Origin: Labilibaculum filiforme | GTDB lineage: Bacteria; Bacteroidota; Bacteroidia; Bacteroidales; Marinifilaceae | DNA: 64,000 bases | Reading direction: 5' to 3' | Assembly: GCF_002843315.1 (NCBI RefSeq) | Contig: NZ_MVDD01000003.1 | Location: 434,001-498,000, forward strand | Shown here: positions 48,269-56,563 of the stretch, one piece after another | How positions within the stretch are numbered: position 1 is the first letter of the stretch | Layout: each line of letters begins with the position of its first letter | Notes under the pieces: generated by a model | Database searches by the model: none | Told to the model about the DNA's origin: nothing | The model's input: the letters and a program-made list of their open reading frames with translations, nothing else | Position numbers and translations under genes: made by a program

Positions 48269-49555
48269 ATGAAAACAATTAAAAATGTGTTCATCCTAAC
48301 GATTCTAACTGCTCTTTTTATTAGTGGAGGAACAATTAATGCTCAAAGCAATGGAGCTTCAATAGACTATAATGTAATATCGAGAAGTGATATTGGTCCA
48401 AGACCAGCAGGATTTCAGCCAGAAAATGCAAGCCCTGTAAATGGCACTTATACCGAGAGCGTGGCTACGGTTTCAAGTAGAGTATTAAATGAAAAAACAG
48501 CCATGCTAAAGAAAGTATGCGCACAACCAATAGGTAAAAAAGGCTTTAGTGCATGGGAATTTTTATGTGATGAGGGTGGCCATACTTATGCGCAATCGGC
48601 TCCAAACCCATTGAGTTATATGGTAGGTGGTATCTCATCAAGTTTACTAACTCGTGTTGAACAGGCTATAAAAATGTTGAGTTTAGATGTTGTTAGTGCA
48701 AAAGTAGAAGCTAAAGTGTTTTTTAGGTTCAACGATCCTTTCACTCCGAAATGGACAGGGTTTACCGATAAACTTATTGCCAATATTCTTATTGATAGTA
48801 ATGAGCCAGCAGAGAAAATTGCTGAAGTAAAGAGAATGGCTGTTCAGGCATGGGCTATTGGAGAATGTATTACAAACCCAACGCCTGTAGATGCACAATT
48901 TGCATTGAATACAAGAATTTGGGAGACAGAATCTGCTCGCTTGGGAAAAGTAGCTGGTCCCGATTCGTATGATAATGGCATGAAAATCACATCGAAAGGA
49001 AATCAACCTGAACCGGAGAGTTTTGAGCTGGGTATTGATGTTAGCATGGCAGAATTCACAAATCCATTTATATTCGAAGTGGTAAGTATTTCTGAGTCGG
49101 CCAATGATGTTCAACGACCTTATTTGCATAAAATAAAAATCAGAGCAATTCAGGAAAACTACTTGGCATGGGATATTTATGCTGATGATAGTCGTGAGTG
49201 TGAAGGCATAGACAAAGCCCCGACTTCAAGCGATTACTTTACTGCAGGTACCAGTTTGTGTCTAATGAGTCAACTAACTGGATGGTCAGAATTTTACAAC
49301 CATCAGGGTATTGAATTCGATGACTATCGTGTGGAGCATCAATTCAATTATCAGGTAGATAATTATATGACTCCATCGGCTACAGGTCATGTTGATGGTG
49401 TGACTACAAGAATACTAATAAAGAGCAATGCTAGTGAAAAGGTAATGAGTGATTTTGCAAGCCAAGCTCTTCGAACATGTTTTGCTGGAGAAGCTGTAAC
49501 AAATGCCACTACAACGGAAATTAGTGTTTCTAAAAATGGAAAACTGCTTAAGTAA
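48269..49555 (+). CDS. Exported tandem OsmC-like protein 1
   Basis: A signal peptide (residues 1-26, ending GTINAQ) precedes two OsmC-like domains, about residues 90-210 and 295-425. The OsmC signature for the first is SAPNPLSYMVGG at 110-121 and for the second APTSSDYFTAGTSLC at 317-331. The C-terminal domain keeps both redox cysteines, C331 and C404. The N-terminal domain has S125 and W195 at the equivalent places, so it is a non-catalytic copy. OsmC/Ohr proteins reduce organic peroxides in the cytosol; this protein would face the periplasm. A DUF3861 gene follows. Confidence 0.82.
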   Translation: MKTIKNVFILTILTALFISGGTINAQSNGASIDYNVISRSDIGPRPAGFQPENASPVNGTYTESVATVSSRVLNEKTAMLKKVCAQPIGKKGFSAWEFLCDEGGHTYAQSAPNPLSYMVGGISSSLLTRVEQAIKMLSLDVVSAKVEAKVFFRFNDPFTPKWTGFTDKLIANILIDSNEPAEKIAEVKRMAVQAWAIGECITNPTPVDAQFALNTRIWETESARLGKVAGPDSYDNGMKITSKGNQPEPESFELGIDVSMAEFTNPFIFEVVSISESANDVQRPYLHKIKIRAIQENYLAWDIYADDSRECEGIDKAPTSSDYFTAGTSLCLMSQLTGWSEFYNHQGIEFDDYRVEHQFNYQVDNYMTPSATGHVDGVTTRILIKSNASEKVMSDFASQALRTCFAGEAVTNATTTEISVSKNGKLLK

Positions 49556-49593
49556 AGACAAAAGAAAATTAAATAATTCATTTAAAAATTACA

Positions 49594-49866
49594 ATGGCGT
49601 TTAAGAATAATATGAAACAATATAAAATTACAGTAGAAGAGATTTCGGATGAAAACACACTCACTTTTGAAGCCGAAAGTCACGAGAATATACTTGCAAT
49701 TGTTGAGAAATTAAAACAACATCCCAATCTCGGAGAAGATGCTGCCGCATTTGGTCTGGGTTTAAAATTATTTACTGGGGTTATGATGAAACAAAAATCG
49801 AATTCTTTATTCAAAGATTTTTTGCCTCATTTCAAAGATTTTATGAAAGGATTAAAAGGAGCTTAA
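49594..49866 (+). CDS. DUF3861 protein
   Basis: A 90-residue protein of the DUF3861 type: a short beta-alpha start with KITVEEISDENTLTFEAESH, then ENILAIVEKLKQ, and the LGLKLFTGVMMKQKSNSLF block. An in-frame ATG at 49612 would fit the family N-terminus equally well. No catalytic residues are evident. It lies 38 bp after OsmC protein 1 and is presumably cotranscribed. A large hairpin follows at 49916. Confidence 0.8.
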   Translation: MAFKNNMKQYKITVEEISDENTLTFEAESHENILAIVEKLKQHPNLGEDAAAFGLGLKLFTGVMMKQKSNSLFKDFLPHFKDFMKGLKGA

Positions 49867-49915
49867 AAGGGGAGGTAATTACTTTTAGTTGGATTCTCCA
49901 CTTATTGAATGGAAT

Positions 49916-49980
49916 AAAGCCACAAGTGAAACTAAGCTGATGAATAATGCACAGCGAAGCTTTGTTTGTGGCTTTTAGTC
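49916..49980 (+). terminator. Hairpin after the DUF3861 gene
   Basis: AAAGCCACAA at 49916-49925 pairs with 49966-49975, with a 40-nt inner part and a T run after it. Likely terminator of the OsmC1/DUF3861 unit. Confidence 0.7.
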
Positions 49981-50050
49981 GATTATTTTATAAATAGATT
50001 ATATCAAAAAAATGAGTGTTGGCTAAATATTTTAAAACTAACACCAAAGA

Positions 50051-50233
50051 AGTCCTGAAAGGACTAAACATGAATAACCACGGGTGAAACCCGTGGTGGA
50101 AAAACAGAGACTAAACAGCCCCGAAAGGGGGTTGAAATTAAATACCAATAAAAGGGCAAAGCCCTGACACATAAAAGCACAGGGTTTACCCTGTGTTTTT
50201 ATATGTTACGGTAAAATCAAGGGCTGAAAGCCC
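50051..50233. repeat. Array of short GAA-loop hairpins left of the transposase gene
   Basis: At least six small inverted repeats occur: 50051-50065 (AGTCCT-gaa-AGGACT), 50078-50096 (CCACGGGT-gaa-ACCCGTGG), 50119-50130 (CCCC-gaaa-GGGG), 50153-50165 (AGGGC-aaa-GCCCT), 50178-50195 (CACAGGGT-tt-ACCCTGTG) and 50221-50233 (GGGCT-gaa-AGCCC). All stand within 183 bp, next to the Y1 transposase gene. Confidence 0.85.
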
Positions 50234-50251
50234 GATACGAGTCAAATAGAT

Positions 50252-50698
50252 TTAATCCCAAACATAACGCTCATCATAATCAATCCCATATTCCTTAAAA
50301 AATGCCCGTAACTCGTCCTTAAACGATTTCTTTTTATGATGTTCTTCTTGGCTTCGGATATATTTGGCCACAATCTCAATCTTTGACGAACTTACGGAAA
50401 ATACTCCATATCCATTTTGCCAACCAAAATTTAGCACCCCATTTTCTTTTATCCATTTCGATGATGATGATTTAATTTTTGAAATAAAATCAGCAAGGGT
50501 AATCGTTCGTGGTAAGTTGCACAAAATGTGCACATGGTCGGTATTTGCATAAATTTCGTTCGTATAACTTTTTAGGTTAGCAATAGTTCCCACCATGTAG
50601 GCATGTAAGTCTTTTTGAATTTCTTTTTTGATAATTGGCTTACAATATTTTGTTGAAAAAACAATGTGTATATAAACTTTTGCTAATGATTGTGGCAT
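50252..50698 (-). CDS. REP-associated Y1 (IS200-like) transposase
   Basis: HUH-type single-strand DNA nuclease of 148 residues. The HUH pair is H55-V-H57 in DHVHILCNLP and the catalytic tyrosine is Y113 in AKYIRSQEEHHKKKSF. Both belong to the standard TnpA_REP/RAYT domain. The C-terminal EYGIDYDERYVWD end is common in Bacteroidota members. The gene is flanked by small hairpins on both sides, and the right side includes one with the loop complement (TTC), as expected for inverted REP elements. It lies between two OsmC paralogs. Whether it still acts is unknown. Confidence 0.88.
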   Translation of the reverse strand: MPQSLAKVYIHIVFSTKYCKPIIKKEIQKDLHAYMVGTIANLKSYTNEIYANTDHVHILCNLPRTITLADFISKIKSSSSKWIKENGVLNFGWQNGYGVFSVSSSKIEIVAKYIRSQEEHHKKKSFKDELRAFFKEYGIDYDERYVWD

Positions 50699-50811
50699 GA
50701 TATTTAGTTTTATGGATTGATAAATTTATGTAATTAAATTACATTTTCACCATTACTCTTTGGTTTATTAAGTGTCGGCCTTTCAGTCCTTTGTTTAGTC
50801 GCGCATTGCAA

Positions 50812-50856
50812 CGTAGGTTTACTTCCTACGCTTTTACGTGCTGTCCTTTCAGGACA
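50812..50856. repeat. Hairpins right of the transposase gene
   Basis: CGTAGG-N7-CCTACG at 50812-50830 and TGTCCT-ttc-AGGACA at 50842-50856. The TTC loop is the complement of the GAA loops on the left side, which puts these REP-like elements in inverse orientation around the transposase gene. Confidence 0.8.
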
Positions 50857-50961
50857 TTTCCGTGATTAATTGATTTTTTATCTTAAACCTTTCCTCACCC
50901 ATCATAAAAATACACCTACCCAATACTCATTTTAAGCAGAATACTATACGAAAAATACGTT

Positions 50962-51048
50962 AGGTTACACATTTACCATTCCTTCTCTTTTATTAACCTT
51001 TTGCCAGATTTGTTTTCCCCGCATCTTTGTAATGTAATATTTCAACAG
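50962..51048 (+). promoter_or_regulatory. Island promoter P2 (OsmC protein 2)
   Basis: TTTACC at 50972-50977 and TTAACC at 50993-50998, 21 bp apart, with CATCTTTG at 51022-51029 starting 50 bp after the first half-site. Nearly identical to P3 over 87 bp. Confidence 0.82.
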
Positions 51049-51091
51049 ATATTAAAATCAAATAACATATTAACGTAAAAAAATTATAAAG

Positions 51092-52363
51092 ATGAAAACA
51101 AAAAGAAATGTAAACCTTGTAACCGTTCTTATTGCACTATTAATTAGTACAACAGCAGCTTATGCACAAGAGAATTATACGGTAGTAAAAAGAGTGGATA
51201 ACTTTAACCAGCCTACTACATTTTATCCTACCAAAGCAACACCTGTAAATGGAGCTATTAGCGAAAATGTAGTGACCTCAGCAAAAAGAATTTTAAACCA
51301 AGAAAAACCTTTCCTAAAAAAAGGGGTTGTAAAAACTGTAGGCGAAGATAAGCTTAGCGCGTGGCAAATGACCAGTGATGAAGGAGGGAATCCACAAAGT
51401 GCTCCAAACCCACTAACTTACTTTACGTCTGGAGCTGCTTCGGATCTGCTGACTCAGGTAGAAAGAAGTATACAAATAATGGGTTTAGATGTTGAAAGTG
51501 TAAAGGTGGAAACTGAATTCTTTTTTAGATGGAGCGATATCATGACCGATAAATGGTCGGGATTTACCGATAAAGTGGTAACCAATATCATTGTAAAAAG
51601 TAATGAACCAATAGAAAAAATTAAAGAACTAAAGGAAATGGCAGTTAGAGCTTGGTCGATTGGAGAATCTTTAGCTAACAAAACCCCAATTAACAAAGCA
51701 AATATAATTAATGGTGCCGATTGGGATGGAAAAGCTGCACAAACAGGACAAATTCCTTCGCCCGTTTCTACCGATAATGGTCGTACAATTACTAATACAA
51801 CTTCGCCTTTAAATTTGCAAACAATTGAAGTTAAGCCTGACCTTGATATGGATATGAACAATTTTCCAAAAGACATGATTTTCTCTGAAGTGGGTATTGC
51901 TGAATCGGCTAATGATCCTAAGCGTCCATACTTACACAAGATAAGAGCAAAATCCTTAACTGCACACTACGAAACCTGGGAACTTTATTCTGACGATAGT
52001 CGTGGTTACGAAGGTATAAACGCAGCACCTACATCAAGAGAATATTTTACTTTAGGAACATCCTTTTGTTTGATGAGCCAATTGACGCCAAACCAGAAGT
52101 ATTTCGCAAAAAAAAGGATTAACATTGATGATTTTGGTGTTGAGCACCAGTTTAATTACAGAGAAAGTAATTTTATGACCCCTACAATGACAGGCGAAAT
52201 GACCGATGTAGTCACTCGAATCTTGGTTAAAAGTGATGCCGATAAAGAATTGGCAAATGAATTTGCTGTTCAATCTCTTCGTTGTTGTTTTGCTGGAGAA
52301 GGAATAGTATATGAAACTGAAATGGAAACAAGTATTTATTTGAATGGAAAGCTTGTAAAATAG
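51092..52363 (+). CDS. Exported tandem OsmC-like protein 2
   Basis: A signal peptide covers about residues 1-25 (ending TTAAYA). Two OsmC-like domains follow, as in protein 1. The first has SAPNPLTYFTSG at 103-114, and the second starts AAPTSREYFTLGTSFC at 311-326. The second domain retains C326 and C399 (within RCCFAGEG). The first has D118 and W188 at the equivalent positions. The protein is 423 residues. It has its own promoter (P2) 44 bp upstream and a terminator at 52391, so it is a single-gene unit. A redox function of the C-terminal domain is inferred from OsmC homologs. Confidence 0.83.
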   Translation: MKTKRNVNLVTVLIALLISTTAAYAQENYTVVKRVDNFNQPTTFYPTKATPVNGAISENVVTSAKRILNQEKPFLKKGVVKTVGEDKLSAWQMTSDEGGNPQSAPNPLTYFTSGAASDLLTQVERSIQIMGLDVESVKVETEFFFRWSDIMTDKWSGFTDKVVTNIIVKSNEPIEKIKELKEMAVRAWSIGESLANKTPINKANIINGADWDGKAAQTGQIPSPVSTDNGRTITNTTSPLNLQTIEVKPDLDMDMNNFPKDMIFSEVGIAESANDPKRPYLHKIRAKSLTAHYETWELYSDDSRGYEGINAAPTSREYFTLGTSFCLMSQLTPNQKYFAKKRINIDDFGVEHQFNYRESNFMTPTMTGEMTDVVTRILVKSDADKELANEFAVQSLRCCFAGEGIVYETEMETSIYLNGKLVK

Positions 52364-52390
52364 TATTTCAGTAAATGATTAACATTAAAA

Positions 52391-52436
52391 AGACCTATTT
52401 GAGATTATCGTCTCAGGTAGGTTTTTTATTTTAAGA
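52391..52436 (+). terminator. Terminator after OsmC protein 2
   Basis: AGACCTA-ttt-GAGA pairs with TCTC-agg-TAGGTTT around TTATCG and is followed by a T run. Confidence 0.75.
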
Positions 52437-52486
52437 AGCTTACCGAATGTAAATAAAAAAGCTCTTTTTATGCACGAACTAACATG

Positions 52487-52573
52487 AGGTTACACATTTA
52501 CCCTTCCTTCTCTTTGATTAACCTTTACTTAGTTTGTTTTACTCAGCATCTTTGCAGAGTAATATTTCAACAG
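52487..52573 (+). promoter_or_regulatory. Island promoter P3 (127-residue membrane protein)
   Basis: TTTACC at 52497-52502 and TTAACC at 52518-52523, with CATCTTTG at 52547-52554, again 50 bp from first half-site start to -7 start. Close duplicate of P2. Confidence 0.82.
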
Positions 52574-52581
52574 TTTAAAAG

Positions 52582-52965
52582 ATGAATCAAATTATACAAG
52601 GGATGAATTATACAACACTATTGGATAGAGGAAAAGCTTTGCTATTGTGGATTTATAAGAATATCACGAATAAATTTACAGCCCCTTTCAGAGTACTAAA
52701 AGATAAGTTTCCAGTAATAGACAAATATCCTGTAGTAAAGTACAGTTTAATTCCTGTGCTTATTGCCTCGATTTTTGCTGTTCGCTATATCCTTAAATTT
52801 GTTATTAACGAATTAGCTGAATGGACTTCTGGTTTTGTAAACGAAACAGCTGATTATTCCATCTCCGAAAGAACAATTGTACTAAGTATTGTAGCTGTGT
52901 TTATTCTTGTGCGTGTTGTTTTGAAAATAAGGAGCCAACAAAATAAAAATAGCCAACAAAAATAA
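52582..52965 (+). CDS. Two-helix membrane protein, unknown
   Basis: 127 residues. A polar N-terminal half is followed by two membrane helices, about residues 55-75 and 97-113, and a basic tail ending in QQNKNSQQK. I recognise no family. It stands directly behind promoter P3, which is a copy of the promoter of OsmC protein 2, and about 140 bp before OsmC protein 3. It may be a membrane partner of the anchored OsmC protein. That is inference from position only. Confidence 0.75.
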   Translation: MNQIIQGMNYTTLLDRGKALLLWIYKNITNKFTAPFRVLKDKFPVIDKYPVVKYSLIPVLIASIFAVRYILKFVINELAEWTSGFVNETADYSISERTIVLSIVAVFILVRVVLKIRSQQNKNSQQK

Positions 52966-52988
52966 AATTCATAAGTAGCACTCAATTT

Positions 52989-53054
52989 CGTTGAAAAGTA
53001 CCAGATTATCAGGAATTAGTTACCTATCAACTACAAGGGTAATCGATAGCTTTG
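52989..53054 (+). promoter_or_regulatory. Island promoter P5 (OsmC protein 3), variant half-sites
   Basis: AGTACC at 52997-53002 and GTTACC at 53019-53024 (22 bp apart, one more than the others) precede TAGCTTTG at 53047-53054. The distance from first half-site start to -7 start is again exactly 50 bp. The lead-in CGTTGAAAAGTACCA is shared with P6. Confidence 0.6.
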
Positions 53055-53105
53055 TTTCTAAATAAGTTATTGAATTCAACAAGAAAAATTATAAAAAACA
53101 TAAAA

Positions 53106-54473
53106 ATGAATACAAAGAAACACCGGAGTCGTAAATCTAAAATTACAGTATCCATAGTTGCCATTTTACTTGTCGTAGCCTCAATAGTCGCTATTATTTG
53201 GTTTAAAATGCCAAGTGAGCAAAGAAACATGGTGTCGTTTATGATGAAGAGCGGAGCGAATTATGATGCATATCAAGAATATCAGACTATTGATAGAAAT
53301 AAAATAGCTCCACAAACTACTTCTTTTAAGCCTGTTGTTGCCAAAACAACCGATGATGATTACAACAGTAATGTTACTGTAATCACAGAAATGGTACGCA
53401 ATGAAACATCAAAAATGCTTAAAAAAGCCATGGTGAAACCTAATGGTACTAATGGTTACTTGGGTTGGCAATTGATCGCAGATGAAGGTTTTGAAGAAGG
53501 GGTGAATAGTTTCGGCCCATCACCTCTTAGTTATTTGACAACAGGTGTTGCGGCTAATTTGCATACACAGATTATTCGAGTAGCAAAAGTTCTAAATATT
53601 GAATTAGACAATGTAAAAGTGGAAGTATTGAATAAATTTCACTGGAATGATATGATGTCGGCCAAAGGAGCAGGTTTTCTTGATGAAACTCATACAAATA
53701 TCATTATTGAAAGCAGTGAATCGGAAGAAACCATCCAAAACTTAAAAAATATTGCCTTAAACTCGTGGACTGCTGGTGAAGGTTTAGCCAATGCAACTAC
53801 GATTAAACCCACTTTAGTTGTGAATGGAAAAAACTGGGACAATTATCGTGCGACTCCTGGCACGACTCTTACCGATGAAGCTTATGTAGATGGACTGAAA
53901 ATAAGTCACATAACTGATGGACCGATAAAATCAGACTACATCGAACAGGTTGCTAAAGGCATCGGTGATCAGTCAATGGATGATATTTCAAATTTGGTGT
54001 TTGAAATATTAGCCATCTCAGAGTCTGCAGAAAATTCTGATAGACCTTATTTAAAAAAAGTTACGGTTTCTTTTAATAGTACAGGCTCAGAAACTTGGGA
54101 ACTTTACTCCGATGAGTTGAATGGTGCGGAAGGAAAAGCTATGGCTCCAACATCTTTGGAATATGTAACAGCAGGAACGGCTTTGTGTCTTACATCACAA
54201 ATGACACTTGTAAGTGCTATGTTGGATTTAAACTGCAGAGATTTTCGAGTGGAACAGCAAATTGACTACCGAGAAGAAAATATAAATTCTACCGAAATGG
54301 TTGGTTTCGCAGACATCGTTCACTCAAGTGTTCTAATTGATTCGGATGAATCGCAGGAAAGATTGAATCGTTTTTATCAACAATCTCTCTCGATGTGTTT
54401 TGCTGGTGAAGCTTTTAAAGGAGCTACCGACATGTATACTCATTGCTATTTGAACGGTAAAGAAATAAATTAG
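53106..54473 (+). CDS. Membrane-anchored tandem OsmC-like protein 3
   Basis: The start at 53106 gives a basic N-terminus and one membrane helix (about residues 13-33, KITVSIVAILLVVASIVAII), without a cleavable signal. Two OsmC-like domains follow. The first carries FGPSPLSYLTTG at 136-147. The second carries APTSLEYVTAGTALC at 347-361. C361 and C431 are present in the second domain, and N151 and W221 take their places in the first. The protein is 455 residues. It would hold the OsmC pair at the outer face of the inner membrane. A CoA-disulfide-reductase-like gene follows 122 bp downstream. Confidence 0.82.
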   Translation: MNTKKHRSRKSKITVSIVAILLVVASIVAIIWFKMPSEQRNMVSFMMKSGANYDAYQEYQTIDRNKIAPQTTSFKPVVAKTTDDDYNSNVTVITEMVRNETSKMLKKAMVKPNGTNGYLGWQLIADEGFEEGVNSFGPSPLSYLTTGVAANLHTQIIRVAKVLNIELDNVKVEVLNKFHWNDMMSAKGAGFLDETHTNIIIESSESEETIQNLKNIALNSWTAGEGLANATTIKPTLVVNGKNWDNYRATPGTTLTDEAYVDGLKISHITDGPIKSDYIEQVAKGIGDQSMDDISNLVFEILAISESAENSDRPYLKKVTVSFNSTGSETWELYSDELNGAEGKAMAPTSLEYVTAGTALCLTSQMTLVSAMLDLNCRDFRVEQQIDYREENINSTEMVGFADIVHSSVLIDSDESQERLNRFYQQSLSMCFAGEAFKGATDMYTHCYLNGKEIN

Positions 54474-54595
54474 TCTTATAATAATTCAATTTAAAATTGA
54501 AGTTTATATTCATCAACGCAAGAAGTAAAAAGAGATATAAAAAACTATCGCTTTAGGCTTTTTCCTGAAAAAACAAAAATAAAATAGAAGATAAA

Positions 54596-55960
54596 ATGAA
54601 TTACGACGTAGTAATAATTGGCGGTAATCCTGCCGGAGGAGCAGCAGCAGTTTCTGCAAAAATGTTGCATAAAGACAAATCAATATTGATCATTAAAAAG
54701 GAACCGGTATCTCTTGTTCCTTGCGGTATTCCTTACACTTTTGGAACCTTAAACAAGGTAGAAGATAATCAGATTGATCCTGAACGTATGAAACAAGGAG
54801 GCATAAATGTTCTTATCGGTGAGGTAACTGTAATCGATAGTGTCAACAAACAGTTAAGCTTAAAAAATAGTGAGCTGGTTTCGTACGACAAATTGATTGT
54901 TGCTACAGGTTCTGTACCTTTTGTACCTCCTATTCCTGGGGTTGACTTAGAAGGTGTGGTAACCATTCGTAAGGAAATGGAATATATTAAAGCAATACAG
55001 CCACAATTAAAACAAGGTAAAAATATTGTTGTGGTTGGGGCTGGCTTTATTGGTGTTGAAATGAGCGACGAACTTAGCAAAGTTTGTAAAAATGTAACAC
55101 TTATCGAATCGATGGATTCTATATTGCCATTGGCTTTCGATGAGGAAGTAGTTGAATCAGCTGCAAGGGTTCTACAAAATCATGGTGTAAACATTCGCAC
55201 CAACACCCTGGTAGATAAAATTGTAGGCGAAAACGGAAAGGTAAGTGCAGTAAAGCTTAAAGATGGAGAAGAAATTAAAGCAGACCAAGTAATACTAGCA
55301 ATTGGTTATAGATCGAATGTTTCTTTGGCAAAAGAATGCGGCATAAACATCGGTATTTACGGTGGTATTATCACCGACGACTACATGCGTACAAATATCA
55401 AAGATATTTTTGCAGTAGGTGACTGTGTAGAACACCGTGACTATTTTACCAATAAACAATCGAAATTGATGTTAGCCTCAACCGCCGCTTCCGAAGCGCG
55501 TGTTGCAGGAATGAACTTATTCGATTTACGAATTATCCGTCAAACCAAAGGTAGCATTGCCATCTTTTCAACTTCTCTCGACGATATTTCGATGGGAGCA
55601 GCCGGACTTACTGAAAAACAAGCAAAAGCGGAAGGCTTTAGAATAATTGTAGGCGTACATAGTGGCGTTGATCATCATCCTGCAATCTTACCTGATACTT
55701 CGAAACAGATAGTCAAATTAATTTTCTCTGAAGGAAGTGGTGTGATTATAGGAGCCCAAATCGTTGGTGGTGTTTCAACCGGTGAAATGATAAACATGTT
55801 AGGTTTGGCTATTCAAAAAAATATGACAGCATCAGAATTAGCGTTAATGCAATATGGCACACAACCTAAACTTACAGCTGGTCCTACAGCTTATCCAATT
55901 GCTTTAGCTGCTATGAAAGCTGTTCATAAAATCTATGAATATAATAGTTGTATATTATAA
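54596..55960 (+). CDS. CoA-disulfide reductase-like pyridine nucleotide-disulfide oxidoreductase
   Basis: FAD-dependent flavoprotein with the FAD loop IIGGNPAGGAAAV at residues 7-19, the single redox cysteine C43 in VPCGIPYTFG (the CoADR/NADH oxidase pattern), the NAD loop VVGAGFIGVEMS near residue 144 and the FAD-binding end FAVGDCVE near 276. At 454 residues it matches CoADR length and carries the NADH-dependent arrangement. It probably reduces low-molecular-weight or protein thiols in the cytosol. It lies behind OsmC protein 3, without a promoter of the island type of its own. Confidence 0.86.
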   Translation: MNYDVVIIGGNPAGGAAAVSAKMLHKDKSILIIKKEPVSLVPCGIPYTFGTLNKVEDNQIDPERMKQGGINVLIGEVTVIDSVNKQLSLKNSELVSYDKLIVATGSVPFVPPIPGVDLEGVVTIRKEMEYIKAIQPQLKQGKNIVVVGAGFIGVEMSDELSKVCKNVTLIESMDSILPLAFDEEVVESAARVLQNHGVNIRTNTLVDKIVGENGKVSAVKLKDGEEIKADQVILAIGYRSNVSLAKECGINIGIYGGIITDDYMRTNIKDIFAVGDCVEHRDYFTNKQSKLMLASTAASEARVAGMNLFDLRIIRQTKGSIAIFSTSLDDISMGAAGLTEKQAKAEGFRIIVGVHSGVDHHPAILPDTSKQIVKLIFSEGSGVIIGAQIVGGVSTGEMINMLGLAIQKNMTASELALMQYGTQPKLTAGPTAYPIALAAMKAVHKIYEYNSCIL

Positions 55961-56375
55961 CAATAATTCGTGAGATATGAGATTTAAGACATGAGACTGA
56001 TTTACAAACGACTTATTATCAACATATTGATAAAAATGCAGCAGGTTTAAAAGGCACTCATTATCAGATCTTTACTAAACCTTACCGAACTATTGTTATA
56101 AGTTAGGCCAATAAAATAGCAGAATCTTTAAAACTAATAATCTCAGATAAGTAAACTCTCTGTTCTCGCACAGTTTAATTGTGTGGTTTGGCACTAAGTA
56201 CTATGAGTAATGTGCTGTCGCATTATGTTATTTATAATTAACTGATATACGGCTTGTTTTGCAATTGTTAATTGCCCATTATTAATTACTAATTACTTAA
56301 TTAATACATGACCAATTAATCTGAGTCCACAATAATGAAATAGAACAAGCAAAGTATCGCTTTGCTAATAATTTT
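55961..56375. other. Long intergenic stretch before rdhA
   Basis: The 603 bp between the flavoprotein gene and rdhA begins here. It contains a short open frame of about 38 codons near 55975-56104 without recognisable family, listed as rejected, and is otherwise AT-rich. It ends with a strong terminator at 56376 and promoter P6. Confidence 0.5.
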
Positions 56376-56412
56376 AAAATCCTGAAAGTAAAAGTCTTTC
56401 AGGATTTTTTGT
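56376..56412 (+). terminator. Terminator upstream of rdhA
   Basis: AAAATCCTGAAAG at 56376-56388 pairs perfectly with 56396-56408 around a 7-nt loop and ends in a T run. It isolates rdhA from transcription coming from the OsmC/CoADR region. Confidence 0.9.
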
Positions 56413-56438
56413 TAGCTCAAGTTAAAAAAATATTGCTC

Positions 56439-56504
56439 CGTTGAAAAGTACCATATATTCCTCATTTAGCACCTTACTATCACTCTTCCAGACTCTTATT
56501 TTTG
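56439..56504 (+). promoter_or_regulatory. Island promoter P6 (rdhA operon)
   Basis: AGTACC at 56447-56452 and AGCACC at 56468-56473 (21 bp apart) precede the perfect -7 match TATTTTTG at 56497-56504, starting 50 bp after the first half-site. The lead-in CGTTGAAAAGTACCA is identical to that of P5. A terminator just upstream suggests that rdhA depends on this promoter. Confidence 0.75.
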
Positions 56505-56563
56505 TGTAGCAAGTATTTTAAAACGGGAAATCAATTAGTTGTTGAATAAAAACGGAGGATAAT

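Noticed and set aside
50041-50240. CRISPR array suspected from the repeated small stems left of the transposase gene
   Set aside because: The elements have different stem sequences and irregular spacing, and no cas gene is near. They fit REP-like hairpins instead.
55975-56104. A short open stretch of about 38 codons ending at a TAG near 56104
   Set aside because: It has no start codon at its beginning, no family resemblance that I recognise and no coding pattern that stands out. A gene remnant is possible but cannot be supported.
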